Assembly (NCBI RefSeq): GCF_039555335.1
Contig: NC_092628.1
Span: forward strand, 35,672,965-35,736,964
Reading direction: 5' to 3'
Source: Amphiura filiformis
Taxonomy: Eukaryota > Echinodermata > Ophiuroidea > Amphilepidida > Amphiuridae
DNA: 64,000 nucleotides
Shown: one piece after another, positions 46,331 through 57,289 of the stretch
How the letters are laid out: each line of letters starts with the position of its first letter
Numbering within the stretch: position 1 is the stretch's first letter
Position numbers and translations under genes: made by a program
Notes under the pieces: generated by a model
Seen by the model: the letters and a program-made list of their open reading frames with translations, nothing else
Database searches by the model: none
What the model was told of the DNA's origin: nothing

Positions 46331-47800
46331 ATATGACGCCCGTCGAAATTTTGCATACGTCAACGATGACGCCATGCCCTAGTGCCACGAGGCTGGCTTT
46401 TTCAAGCGGCGAGCGAGTGGTATAAAGTCAGTTTCACACCTGTGATTTAATGGAGCACATCCACAGCGCATTTGACAGATAAAAATGAAATTGGCAATTC
46501 TGAGCAACGGGATTCCATGAAATGGACGATTATGTAAGTTATTCTACAGGATCGGTAATAATTAGCAGCTGGTCTGCTGTATTTGAAGTGCATATTGAAG
46601 TTGGTAAGTTTGTGACTTCGTATGTTATGTGCAATTGATATTATAGGAAGCTTAAATTGGCAGGCTCTCATGCAATGTATCCGTCTCTTCCGAACATATA
46701 TGGATTCAGGGCAAGTCATACTGAAGTATGACTTGCCCACACAAATATATTGAAATATGTGCAAAAAAGCCTCTCAGAAATCTCTTCTAATTATTTCCCT
46801 GCAATAGATAGAGCAATGAAACTGGGCATGGTTATGATCCTTTTGCACATAGATCGCCAATGTCAGTTTTTTGCAAATTGGACATTTTTACCCCATCCCG
46901 TGATTTCAAAGCTGTTGAAAGCGCAATTCTTGGGATTTTACATCGATACATGATATGCACGATTAGTCCGCCAGAACACATTTAAAATCATTTTTTCTAC
47001 ATGTAATTTCATCAAAACCGTTTCAGCTTTAGAATGTCATCAAACAAACGTATCTCAGACACATTATTTGCTGGAAAATGTAACAAAAGCTCAATTTCTA
47101 CGTTTGATGAGGACTATTTTGCGGGTTACACATTTGGCCGCGGAATCTTATGGTGGTGTGCTCCCTTATATTGCAGATCATTTTTTGCACATATCCACCC
47201 TCTGCGACTTGCCCACACAGGGTATACCTTGCTCGAGAACTCTAGCCAAGAATTTGCTCACCGATAGCTTCACATTCTAGGCTAGAGACCTTAGCATTCA
47301 AAATCTAGTCGGATTCGCTGAAGCATGACACCGTGTAAAGCAATGGAAGGTCAGAAGTAAACACAGCCGATCACGACAGGCGATTGCATCAAAAATGTTG
47401 CTAAAATTACACTTCAGCAAAATTTTAGACTGTCGAAAATACGCAAATCTTGCTCAAAAGATACAGTTGACTCATCGAAATAACTTTCATTCAAATTTCA
47501 ACTTAAGAATAAATAACCTCCAGTGTAAAAAATTGAACCGCTGTCCGACCGAAAAACCATAGTAAAGTACTCTAGCATCGAATGCGTAACTATCGTGTGC
47601 AAATTTGAAGCTAGAGTTCTCGAGCAAGGTATACCTGAGACCATTGTCTCAGTATCCACCATTGTGTCCACACAAGCGGTTAACACACTGTAGGTATCAA
47701 AGGCAATATCACAATCAAATTGGTCATCAAACCACATCATTTTATTATCAAATCAAAACCCTTGAGTAAAAAAAGCCAAAACTGAAAACCATTTTGACAT
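46331..47800. other. Non-coding with several small inverted repeats
   Basis: 46709-46738 is a 30-nt palindrome (GGGCAAGTCATACT, 2-nt centre, inverse), also present in near-identical form at 42351-42378. A perfect 26-bp inverted pair, GGTATACCTTGCTCGAGAAC and following, lies at 47221-47246 and 47610-47635. No gene supported. Confidence 0.65.
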
Positions 47801-48330
47801 ACACTTGTACCTTGTAGTTGTACCTTGTTAGTTCCAATAATTGGAACTCACAGCTCCGACCGTGAGTTCCAAGGAGCTACATGTACAAAAAATGTATGTG
47901 TATGTGTCGCTGTGATTTAGCGTGTATTCATCACCATATTCACATGTACATATAGTCGTGGAGTGGACTTTTCGTTTCTCATCAAAATCGCTCAAAAATC
48001 ATCTTTTTAAATATTTCATGAGACAAAAAAGCTGATGCATAGAATAAGGTTTGCAATCACAGATAACATACATCAGTGACACAGGTTTCTAAAGTGAGTA
48101 TTTTACCAGATATTCTAATGCTAACTTGCCAAAATAAAACCCTAGAGACACCCTACGGGAGTACCTACAACTTGAGAACAAGTCCTCAAACGTTCTAAAG
48201 TGAGTATTTTACCAGATATTCTAATGCTAACTTGCCAAAATAAAACCCTAGAGACATCCTACGGGAGTACCTACAACTTGAGAACAAGTCCTCAAACGTT
48301 CGAAATTTGTAGTTACTACAACTAATACCA
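47801..48330. repeat. Palindromic module end with 106-bp tandem duplication
   Basis: Contains AGTTCCAATAATTGGAACT at 47830-47848. 47940-48130 is inverted relative to about 40900-41090. A 106-bp tandem duplication lies at 48087-48192/48193-48298. The 53-bp module ends at 48323, next to the LINE 3' end. Confidence 0.8.
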
Positions 48331-48396
48331 TGTAGAAATTCTCCCCGTAGACCTCCTTGTGGAAGTGAAACACAGGGCTGACGAGAGTGTGGGACG

Positions 48397-48795
48397 CTAA
48401 TGTTTACTTCTGGTCGTCGTTGAGGTCTGGTCCACTTCTGAAATAGCTTGTGTAAAGGGTTCAGTTGTTTTGATGTCTACAGTCGATTGGGGTAATTGGT
48501 TCCAAGATGAAATTGTAAGGGGGAAAAATGATGTAGTGAACTTGCTTGTTGTGATGAAATTAGAGTTGCTCTGGTATTGTTGGTTGTGCGTCCGTCTTGG
48601 TCTGTCAACTTTCTTGGTGGTGTATCTATTCAATTCAAGCTCTAATCCACCATGAATTATTTTGTGAAAAGCATATAAACGTTGCTTTTCATGTCTCTGC
48701 TCCAAAGTGTTCCAATTTAAGGTTTGAAGCATATTGTTCACACTTGATTTTCTTCCATAGTCTCCTAAGACAAAGCGTGCAGCGCGTCTTTGTTT
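48397..48795 (-). pseudogene. LINE 1 RT C-terminal part
   Basis: Reads RRAARFVLGDYGRKSS, then QRHEKQRLYAFHKIIHG, and later FTTSFFPLTISSWNQLPQS, the C-terminal W-N-x-L-P signature. It resembles the LINE at 19088-20081 and probably belongs to the same broad family. It is separated from its N-terminal part by the LINE 2 insertion, so it cannot be expressed as a native protein. Confidence 0.85.
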
Positions 48796-49034
48796 ATTTT
48801 ATTTATTTATTTATTTATTACACTTTATCACTGGCACAGAATTACAAAAAAATATATAATATTGCACATAAGTTACATAAAAATTACACAATATTATGAA
48901 AGGAACAATATTTGTTTTAAAAAGTCCAGTGAATGGCTGGAGCGAACAGGTGCCAGGCACCTCTAAGACCGCCCCACCAAAACCAAAAAAGAAGGGAAGG
49001 GAAATATAAATTAGAGGTGGAAAATGCAGGTTAT

Positions 49035-49235
49035 TTACATTTGCCTGCAATTTGGACAATTACAAAAAGAGGTCCAAGTGCAAAAAGAAGTTGCATCAAA
49101 GGTGCGAGCAAATTTGGACTGGTAAAACTCCAAAACTTGTTGCTTAAATGAAGCAACAGAATTTGTAGATCTGATAATACAGGGAGCTGGTTCTAAATGG
49201 GCACCAAACGCTGAAAAAAGCCCATCTTGTGGCAC
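49035..49235 (-). pseudogene. LINE 2 ORF2 extreme C-terminus
   Basis: Reads FKQQVLEFYQSKFARTFD and ends CTWTSFCNCPNCRQM, a Cys-rich end (C-x-C-x2-C) typical of one CR1-like group. The frame joins the preceding RT frame after a shift near 49200. Confidence 0.75.
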
Positions 49236-50274
49236 TCAGTTTTAGAAAGCTGATTTACCAGCAACAAAGGATCAGAGGAAAATCTGGTGGTGGGACGGTC
49301 TTTGTTAATACCATTAAAAACTACATAATCATCTAGATTGATGTCATATAATCCCAGATTGCACTTGAAAAATATATTGAGATCAACATATTCTCTTCTA
49401 AAACTTAATGGAAGAAGAGTTAGCTCGGTTAACCTTTCTTTGTACTCAGCCTCGGGATAATCTAAAATGAATTTAGTTGCCCTTCTCTGGACCCCCTCAA
49501 CTTTCTGGATGTTGCGCTTTGAGGTACCACTCCAGAGAGGACTGCAATATTCCAAATCACTACGAACCAAGGCTGAGTACAAAGTCCTGGATACATTACG
49601 AGGGGCATTGAAGCCAATGGTGCGTTTAATCATACCAAGTTTTTGTTACACTTTTTAACAACCCTGTTAATGTGATCATCCCAAGTGAAAGATGAGGAAA
49701 TATCAAGACCAAGATCTTTGATGGAACTAACATGGTCTAGAACGGCACCATTCATTTTATAATCATGACAAATTGCATTCCTACGTCTGGTGATTGATAT
49801 GATCTGGCATTTAGAGGGATGAAAATGGAGATCCCAAGTTTTGCTCCAATTAAATAATGCATCAATATCACTTTGGAGCATGTGACAATCAGAGACATCA
49901 GAGATGTTTTTATAACATTTAGAGTCATCTGCAAACAAAGCTAAAGAAGAATTCTGGGCAACACTGGGCATGTCGTTAATGTATAAAGGAAAAAGCATAG
50001 GCCTCAATATTGACCCTTGGGGTACCCCTGAAACAACAGGAAGCCAGTCAGAATTAACCCCATCAATAACAACCCTCTGCCTCCTCCCTGTTAAATAAGC
50101 GTGAAACCAATTGAGGAGGTCAGAATGAATGCCAATAGATTGCAATTTGTGAAGCAACAAGCTATGACAAACACTGTCAAAAGCTTTCGAGAAATCAAGA
50201 TAGATCATACCAACTTGCCCAGCGTTGTCCAGAGTAGAACTAACTTCATGAAAAACTGATAAAAGCTGTGTCAC
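49193..50274 (-). pseudogene. LINE 2 reverse transcriptase, palm to thumb
   Basis: Two frames. 50274-49630 carries YLDFSKAFDSV (first catalytic Asp), [11 protein letters not shown] (usually LGP), ALFADDSKCYKN (catalytic FADD) and FHPSKCQIISI. 49633-49193 carries LVRSDLEYCSPLWSG and VQRRATKFIL, the C-terminal conserved blocks. The frameshift near 49631 separates them. Catalytic residues are intact, suggesting relatively recent decay. Confidence 0.92.
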
Positions 50275-50301
50275 AGAGGAGCGACCCTTGATAAAACCAT
50301 G

Positions 50302-51165
50302 TTACAGATGGTATAATTGGTCTTTAATTGCGGGGAACACTTGATCAAAAATAGCTCTCTCCATCACTTTTCCACATATACACAATAATGACACAGGTCT
50401 ATAATTTTCAGCACATTGCCTGTCAGATTTTTTAAAAACAGGAACAACATTGGCTTTTAACCAGGCCTCAGGCATAATACCAGAACTCAAAGATAAGTTA
50501 AAAATGTGGCACAAAGGAAAAACAATTTCATGAGCGCATTCTTTCAAGACCCTGGGAGATATCCCATCAGGGCCAATAGCTTTGGAAACATTTAAATTGC
50601 ACAAGATCTTGAGGACATCACATTCGTTGATCAGTGAAGGATGTTGAAACCCATGTATTTTTGGCAACTGAGTGTTGGAAGTTGGTTGAGTAAAAACAGA
50701 ATAAAAATAGTTGTTAAAAAGGGAAGCTTTTTCTCTAGCTGTTGTAGCTGTAATGTTATCCCAGCTGATAACTTTTGGAAGAGATTTGGATTTTGTTTTT
50801 GATCTAAAAAATGACCAGAATCTCTTGGTGTTATCAACAACACTTTCACCAAGACTATCAATATACTCATTAAACTTGATAGAAAGCAAATTTTTTAAAC
50901 GATTACGTAACTTCCGAAAATTGGCCCAGTGGCTAGAGAGATTTGCTTTTTTAGCACGCCTCCACGCAGTTTCCTTTTTGTTTTGGAGATGCCTAACTTC
51001 TGCGTCCAATCCACGCTGGGGCGAAGAGTCTTTGATCTTAATTTTTGGTATGTAATCGTCTAAAACCTTGGTGAATATTTCAGAAAATAAATTCCATGAT
51101 GAATTAACATCTATTGCACAATACTTCACTAATATCAGTCTTTTGCAGCTCACAACGTATGTCAT
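50302..51165 (-). pseudogene. LINE 2 EN-RT linker and RT fingers
   Basis: 287 codons. Basic linker (LDAEVRHLQNKKETAWRRAK), ISWDNITATTAREKASLFNN, then the RT start LNVSKAIGPDGISPRVLKEC, FNLSLSSGIMPEAWL, VVPVFKKSDRQ and ENYRPVSLL. A stop/frameshift near 50290 separates it from the palm. Upstream, KAANFNFNDIRCE continues in another frame to the truncation point. Endonuclease absent. Confidence 0.9.
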
Positions 51166-51185
51166 TAAAATTAAAATTAGCTGCT

Positions 51186-51640
51186 TTAAAATTGCACCAT
51201 TTCGAGGAGTTTTGTGTTTTCTTTTGTGACTGGATTACATGCTATCGAGGCATCCTCGAGGTGTGGTCTACCCAAGGTTAGATACAGCTTCTCTTTAACA
51301 CCTTTGGAGCAGTTATAAAAGTTCCTCCTGATGAACTTGAGCACTTTTGTTGCCTTAGTAGAAGAATGTTTTGTCTGCTTGTTCCACTTGAGATTGTTTT
51401 CAATATGCACGCCTAAATACTGATGATTTGTAACTTCTTGAAGATGTTCCCCCATCATGGTGTAGTTTGCACTCCCTGGAGTTCTTTGTCTTGATATTCT
51501 CATGACATTGCATTTTGCGGCATTGAACTTCATACCCCATTTATCAGCCCAATTTACCAGGCTATTCAGGTCTTGTTGAAGAAACTCTTCATCCTGATGG
51601 TCTGAGATGGTACGGTAGATAATGCAATCATCAGCTGAAT
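51186..51640 (-). pseudogene. LINE 1 RT, ADD box to thumb
   Basis: Reads ADDCIIYRTISDHQDEEFL, GMKFNAAKCNVMRISRQR, YLGVHIENNLKWNKQTK and LGRPHLEDASIACNPVTK. The base context before ADD shows a 1-nt frameshift where the family has F-A-D-D. It ends at the LINE 2 junction after LLEMVQ. Confidence 0.85.
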
Positions 51641-52138
51641 AATATTGCCTTCGCTTTTACCGAGTCTGTGATGTCATTTAGAGCATGAACAGGTGAGGCC
51701 CCACTACTGTGCCTTGTGGGATACCATTCAATACAGGCATCCAATCTGATGTTTTTCCACTCACAACAGTCCTTTGGTGACGGTTTGTGAAAAAGATCAA
51801 TCCAGGTGAGCGTTTTATTTCTAACCCCATAGTAGTTTAGCTTCTGTAATAGCCTCACGGTGCGGAACTACATCGAATGCTTTGCTAAAATCAAGTATAG
51901 CAATATCACTCTTTGAGCCCTTTTTAAAGATGGAAGCTATATTTGCTCTGCGCCAGTCTTCTGGTAAAATACCCTGGTTGTATGATTGTCTAAAGATGAA
52001 GCTAAGAACAGGTGCAATTTGTTCAGCAGCCAGCTTTAAAGCTCTGTTCGGGATTTTGTCAGGTCCTGTGGCTTTTGAAATGTCTATGTCTTTTAGCAGG
52101 TTAGCGATTCCACTCACAGAAAAGTCAATATCAGGCAT
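51641..52138 (-). pseudogene. LINE 1 RT fingers and palm, rearranged
   Basis: Reads IDISKATGPDKIPNRALKL, GILPEDWRRANIASIFKKG, then jumps directly to IAILDFSKAFDVVPHREA, so the usual N-Y-R-P region is deleted. A second frame supplies MRLLQKLNYYGVRNKTLTW. GVPQG-type sequence is degraded. Confidence 0.85.
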
Positions 52139-52381
52139 GTCCGGAATGGGCTTTATTGCATACTAGGAATATTATTGTCCTCCCTTGTGAAGACACTTTG
52201 GAATTGATTCGCTAAGGCTTCAGCTTTCCCTTGGTCGTCAGTCACAGTCTGGTTGTTAATCTTCAAGCTTTGAACACCAACATTATCTTTGCGACGGGTC
52301 TTGATGTATTTCCAAAAGTCTTTGTTTCTTGCTTCAGAAATATCTGCAATATGTGCATGCTTGGCTTTCCTTAGTTCTTTG

Positions 52382-52792
52382 TTAACCTCGGTTTTGGTCT
52401 TCTTGTATTTTTCCCATCTTCCAACACCTCCAAGTTTCTTTTGCTTTATTATAATACCTCTCTTTCTTCCTACAAAGTTTTAGGAGTCTTGTTGTGAGCC
52501 ATGGGACACGAGGATTGCCAGACACCATTTTAGTTGGAACATTTTCATCAATCAAGTTGCACATAGAGTCTCTGAAGGAGCACCAATTTTCCTCAACGGA
52601 CTTGGACTGTGGTTGAGAATTCAGAAATTTGTCTGCAAAGTCATGGGCGTCCTTCTGAAATTTCTCTTCATCCATTTTCTTCCACAGATGTATCTCTCTT
52701 GGTGGTTTTGATGGAATGGGTGCCTTAATATTGAATTCAGCAACAACTGCACCGTGATCAGAAAAGCCTGAGTGCGGCTGGATATTCCTCAC
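52382..52792 (-). pseudogene. LINE 1 endonuclease end and linker
   Basis: Starts within the AP-endonuclease-like domain: GFSDHGAVVAEF contains the SDH motif near its C-terminus. It is followed by the linker (PREIHLWKKMDEEKFQKD, PRVPWLTTRLLKLCRKK). 52139-52381 continues in shifted frames. N-terminal endonuclease motifs are missing. Confidence 0.85.
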
Positions 52793-52794
52793 AA

Positions 52795-53124
52795 GTCCCA
52801 GAACAAAATATTAATTTCTGACATGATCGAGTTCTGAGTCTGAACTGTTTCCATATGAAAGCTTGATGGCAAATTGGACAAAAGAAGCACATGGACGGTT
52901 CTACTTGACAGCTTTTTAATCCCTATTCATGTTATGTGAATCACGCTATTTGGTCACTCCATATTCACATAACATGAATAGGGATTAAAAAGCTGTCAAG
53001 TAGAACCGTCCATGTGCTTCTTTTGTCCAATTTGCCATCAAGATTTCATATGGAAACAGTTCAGACCCAGAACTCAATCATGTCAGAAATTAATATTTTG
53101 TTCTGGGACTGATTATTCGGACTA
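52795..53124. mobile_element. Near-perfect palindromic element, 147-bp arms
   Basis: 52795-52941 and 52963-53109 are inverted copies with about three mismatches around a 21-nt centre. The right arm extends to GGACTA (53124), the left lacks that end. Arms contain AAATTGGACAAAAGAAGCAC and TTTTAATCCCTATTCATG. Related half copy at 18446-18600 and end fragment at 24119-24155. No coding capacity. Confidence 0.95.
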
Positions 53125-54199
53125 GCTAGGTTTTAAAGCATGAAAGACTCACTAGGCTGGGGTCACTTGCAAAAAAAAAATATGCATGCTTGTCGGTGTA
53201 GAAAATTTTCCCCCATATTGGCGTAAGGCTTTGTAAATCTTACCCCTAAAATATGGCGTAATTTGGCATTACAAGAAACTAAAATGGACCCCAAATGGCG
53301 TAAACTCTAAAACAAACCCATTGAAGTTGAAAAAAGATACCCTAAAAATATCTACGACACCACAAGCCCAAAATTGGCCCTTTTTAGGGGACAAGCATGC
53401 ATACTACTTTGGTATGCGAGTGACCCCCCCCCCTCGGAAGACAGCATTGTGTCCTATTGTTATTGCATTGGATTATAGAGTATTAGCTGACTACCACAAC
53501 AATTTCTTTCAAGTCCAAAGAGCTTATTTAAATCTTATTGATGTGTAATATTGATAGAGATTGGATTCAATTACTATAGATGAGTTGACATGTGTTTACA
53601 TTTGATACGCACTCTGTTGGTATGAGATCAAAACTGTCAGGCAAAAAACACTATAGTTTACATGGAAGAAGTTGGTTTTTCTTCATTAACCTTGGTTTCA
53701 AAGCAAATACTATTAAAAATTTTATCAAACTTGTTTACAAATGAATCAAGCTATATACATAGTATCACACAAAACTTCAAAGGTGTTTAAAAGTCGAGTT
53801 TTGAAGAGATTTATGTGGTCTGTCATAGACACTCCTGTGTTATTTTGCCTGACTTGAAACAACAGAGGGCGGTCTGAATGTAAACATGTGACATCATAGG
53901 TCACCTCATCTATACAGGCCTCCTTTGGGTATTTTTTGACATTCACATGTATGCATTATGAAGAATTCTATTACCCCTGCGACCCATTATTCAAAATTGT
54001 GCACTGTGATTTGTTGAAACGCGTCACGTGAAAGACCATTAATTAGCAATAAAGTGGCCAGGGCAACGAACTTTATGTTCTTTTCGCATTACAGCGCAGT
54101 ATACTGAGATGTGTGGAAGAAAACGTGCAGGTATTATTAGAAATATTAAGGTATAATTTATATTTTCGAGTCATTTTTAAAAAGTCGATTCGGCCACAG
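53125..54199. other. No recognisable feature
   Basis: AT-rich, non-coding. Confidence 0.45.
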
Positions 54200-54378
54200 T
54201 GACTCGAGTCACAAGCCTCGAGTCATCGAGTCGAGTCATTAAATTTCGAGTCGAGTCGAGTCATCGATTCATCAACCCTCGAGTCGAGTCGAGTCGTTGA
54301 GTCACCTTGCCTCGAGTCGAGTCATCGAGTCACCAAAACTCGAGTCGAGTCGAGTCATTTCGAGTCGAGTCACTACAA
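54200..54378. repeat. CGAGTCGAGTCAT minisatellite
   Basis: Irregular repeats of (T)CGAGTCGAGTCAT with interspersed CACCAA-type variants. The short open frame here is an artefact. Confidence 0.95.
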
Positions 54379-54557
54379 GTCTGTCACTTACGCTTTGGCT
54401 ATATGCGTAGGCGCTCCACCTTGAGGTAAACAACTTGAAATATTTGGGCAAAAAATGTGATATTTTCTCTTTAAAGCCATAATGTACAATTTTATAATGG
54501 TCGCATGTCATAAGGTGGTGTAATTTGTGTTACATGGTCAAAATTGTCAAAAAAGTA
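54379..54557. other. Short non-coding spacer
   Basis: Nothing recognised. Confidence 0.4.
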
Positions 54558-54947
54558 CAGTAACCACTTTCGGGTATAAGCCCACCCCCTAGAATGGGCA
54601 ATTTCACTTCAAAAATTGGGGTGGGCTTATAACCGAGGAGGGAATTAATAGTTGAATTTAAAAATAAGAAAAATCTTCCCCATTTGTATATGTCCAATGT
54701 ATCAGTAATTTCTATCATCTTTTTCAATTTTTTTTAAATTTTAAGTATGGAATGTTAATTTTTAACTGATATTTTTTAAATATTTGTTCTTAAATGTGAA
54801 AGAAAAGCATTGATGATTTAAAAACTTAGCCAAAATGACTACTGGGCTTATACCCGAGTGCACCCTTGTTTCCCGAATGGTTTGAGAAATACATATGTAG
54901 GGGGTGGGCTTATAGCCGAAAGTGGGCTTATACCCGAGTGGTTACGG
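54558..54947. mobile_element. TA-flanked TIR element, CMGTAACCACT termini (390 bp)
   Basis: Ends CAGTAACCACT...GGGTATAAGCCCAC and the inverse, with TA at 54556-54557 and 54948-54949. The inverted similarity continues a few bases outward (TCAAAAAA), so the boundary could be slightly further out. The motif GGGCTTATACCCGA is repeated near the right end. No transposase. Tc1/mariner-like by TSD only. Confidence 0.75.
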
Positions 54948-54955
54948 TATTTTTT

Positions 54956-56699
54956 GATATGTTGTAGGCAATGTTACACTCTAATCATTTATACCGATTT
55001 TTAGTTACAAATGCCTTTTGGTTTGGCATAATTAATTTTAATGATATTTCAAATGCGTTTTTCTCAAATTGGACCTTCTTCACATAAAATACCCCACAAC
55101 AAATGTCTGAAGTTGGATTTTGTCCAATGTGCCAGGATATGTTCACAACATAGTGATGCACCAGTCTCACCCTTCAAAAAAAATTATGTAATCATGTTCA
55201 CGATATACAGGGTGCGCCAAAAAATTTGATATTTTTAATTAAATTTTAATTAATCATTCATATTTTCCAAACACTACCTCCTTACCATTTTCAAAATGCA
55301 AAAATTAGTTTCCTTGTGCAATTTCCTTTCAGAAAATGTATCATGATACAGTGGGAGATATGGACCTTTGCAGCTTTTGCACGTGACTGCATTGAAGAAC
55401 TGTGCATTTAGAGGCAACCCGTGGTACGAAATGTAATGAGAAGTTTTAACTATATTTCATATATCCCAATTAAAATTGGGATATATGAAATTGATCAATT
55501 TTGAAGTAAATCTTGTTTTTTTTTGAGTAATTGGCTCTAAAATGAGACAATGAAGAGCTCTATATGACAAGGGGTTATGATACAATAATTTATTCAAACC
55601 AACACTACGGAAATCAACCACCTGAGCCTCCACCCCTGATTTTTCAGATTCAAGCTGCTGTTATTATATTATAAATTTTCAAGAGTTTGGATTTGACATG
55701 AAACAATGCATACAACATGTTTTGGTGACTAACTTTCAAGTAAAAAAATAATGCTTAAGCTTACATGCACTGCAGTATGCTTCAGTGAAGTTACCGTATC
55801 CCTACACTTTGATCGGAGATCCAAAAAGTCATTTCCTGTTCAACTTCATAAAAATATCCAGTTCTGAAGTTGGGGAAATTCCATGGCCAACTGCGGAAAT
55901 GCCGCAAATTGTTATTGTATTAAAAACATGATGAATAAATCACATGGCAGTGACGGGTTTCCTAAGTAATTTCAGGGCAGGCGGTCTAATCGGGATATTC
56001 CATTGAGTCAGAGGGAGGGATACTACATGTATATTATATTGGTTTTAATATTATTTTTTTAAATAATAATAATGTACATTTTAAATGTGAATAAAAAACA
56101 GTTTTTTTTCTTGCCGCTTAATGGTCTTACGATCATGCACAAAATAAAAAGTAATTGGGAACATTTGTTCGCTACAAGAAGTAACTGAATATATTACAGA
56201 GCAAAGAGTGAACCAGTCCAAAGTGTTACAATTAAACGAGACAACAAAGTCGGTCCCGGTGCACAACCCAACAAAAACAAAGTACATGTAATGTGCCTGG
56301 ATGAAATTTGAACCTACAAATTTCAGTCTTCTAATTGGACACCTTATTATTAGACTCCTAGCTTTCCCTGATAAATGGTGGTTAGATCTGCAATCTGGGA
56401 GGAAATTTGTTGCCACACCAGCATTGGCAAGCCGAGAACGTACTAATTGAGGCATTTTGAGTAAAACAATACACACAGTGGATTGAGATTACGTAATTAC
56501 ACAGTACTAGAACTGGCTCAGTTACCTCTGATGGCAATGTCCAAATAGTGAGTGCAGGGCTCAGTGAGATTCGTGAGCGAAGCCCCTTAAATTGAGGCCT
56601 ATTGACCCTTGAGGCCTATTGACCTTTACCTATTTTGATGCATTAAAATGAAACATCGTAGATTGTGCATCCCTATCTTTATTTGAATTGTATTGTCAA
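54956..56699. other. Non-coding, with a lone mariner-like end
   Basis: TACAGGGTGCGCCAAAAAA at about 55206-55224 resembles a mariner-type terminus after TA, but no inverted partner was seen. A short palindrome, CATATATCCCAATT and its inverse, lies at about 55459-55488. The 131-codon minus frame at 56081-56476 has no recognised motif. Confidence 0.5.
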
Positions 56700-57165
56700 A
56701 TTATGAGCATTTTGATTTTTATTCATTCTCCAAACGACAGAAAATTTCAAATATTCAAAACATATAATGATAAGTTGCAAATGCTCATTAGAAAATCAAA
56801 ATGCAAATACTTCTTTTCCAAGCTTGAGCATGCTAAAAATAATATGACACAAACATGGGAAACAATTAATAATATTATTGGACGAGGAAAGAAACAATCT
56901 GCACAGAGCAAATTTAAAGCTGAAGATGGCAGTTCTATTACCAATCCTAAAGAAATATCAAATCAGTTATATGACTTTTTCATAAACATACATTTTGTAG
57001 GCCCTAAGCTTGCATCAAGTATCCACGGGATAGTTAGGTCAAAAATGGCAGTTCTATTACCAATCCTAAAGAAATATCAAATCAGTTCAATGACTTTTTC
57101 ATAAACATACATTTTGTAGGCCCTAAGCTTGCATCAAGTATCCACAGGATAGTTAGGTCAAAAAC
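56700..57165 (+). pseudogene. Fragment of a LINE B-family linker, internally duplicated
   Basis: The frame encodes NKLQMLIRKSK-like sequence (here NDKLQMLIRKSKCKYFFSK), then HAKNNMTQTWETINNIIGRG and KFKAEDGSSITNPKEISNQ. This is nearly identical to the EN-RT linker of LINE B at 61599-62321 on the other strand. An extra ~15 bp near 56981 breaks the family frame. A ~118-bp segment is tandemly duplicated (about 56925-57042 and 57043-57160), producing a second copy of the C-terminal part. No RT. Confidence 0.85.
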
Positions 57166-57289
57166 TTCAATTTGGTGACCACTCTCTGGCTAGTAAGGTT
57201 TGATGATTGATTCGACTTCTATGGACCATTTAGAAAAAAATAGCCCCCATGTCCCTCGCGAAAATCCCGGCATTTTTCGCTAGAGGCCA

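Larger units (their letters stand above)
48796..51191 (-). mobile_element. LINE 2 (CR1-like), nested in LINE 1
   Basis: Its 3' tail is (TAAA)n at about 48796-48821 and its 5' truncation lies near 51191. The flanking duplication is very short (CAA at most). LINE 2 is younger than LINE 1. Confidence 0.85.
48331..52794 (-). mobile_element. LINE 1 (CR1-like), split by LINE 2
   Basis: The 5' part is 51192-52794 and the 3' part 48331-48795. They join at codons reading LLEMVQ + RRAARFVLGDYG. The element is 5'-truncated inside its endonuclease domain exactly where the palindrome at 52795 begins. All parts carry frameshifts. Confidence 0.85.

Noticed and set aside
54302..54511. Repetitive TRLDS-type frame
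   Set aside because: Translation of the CGAGTCGAGTCAT minisatellite.
55206..55224. Complete mariner element starting CAGGGTGCGCC
   Set aside because: No inverted partner or transposase remnant was seen downstream, so only a possible solitary end is noted.
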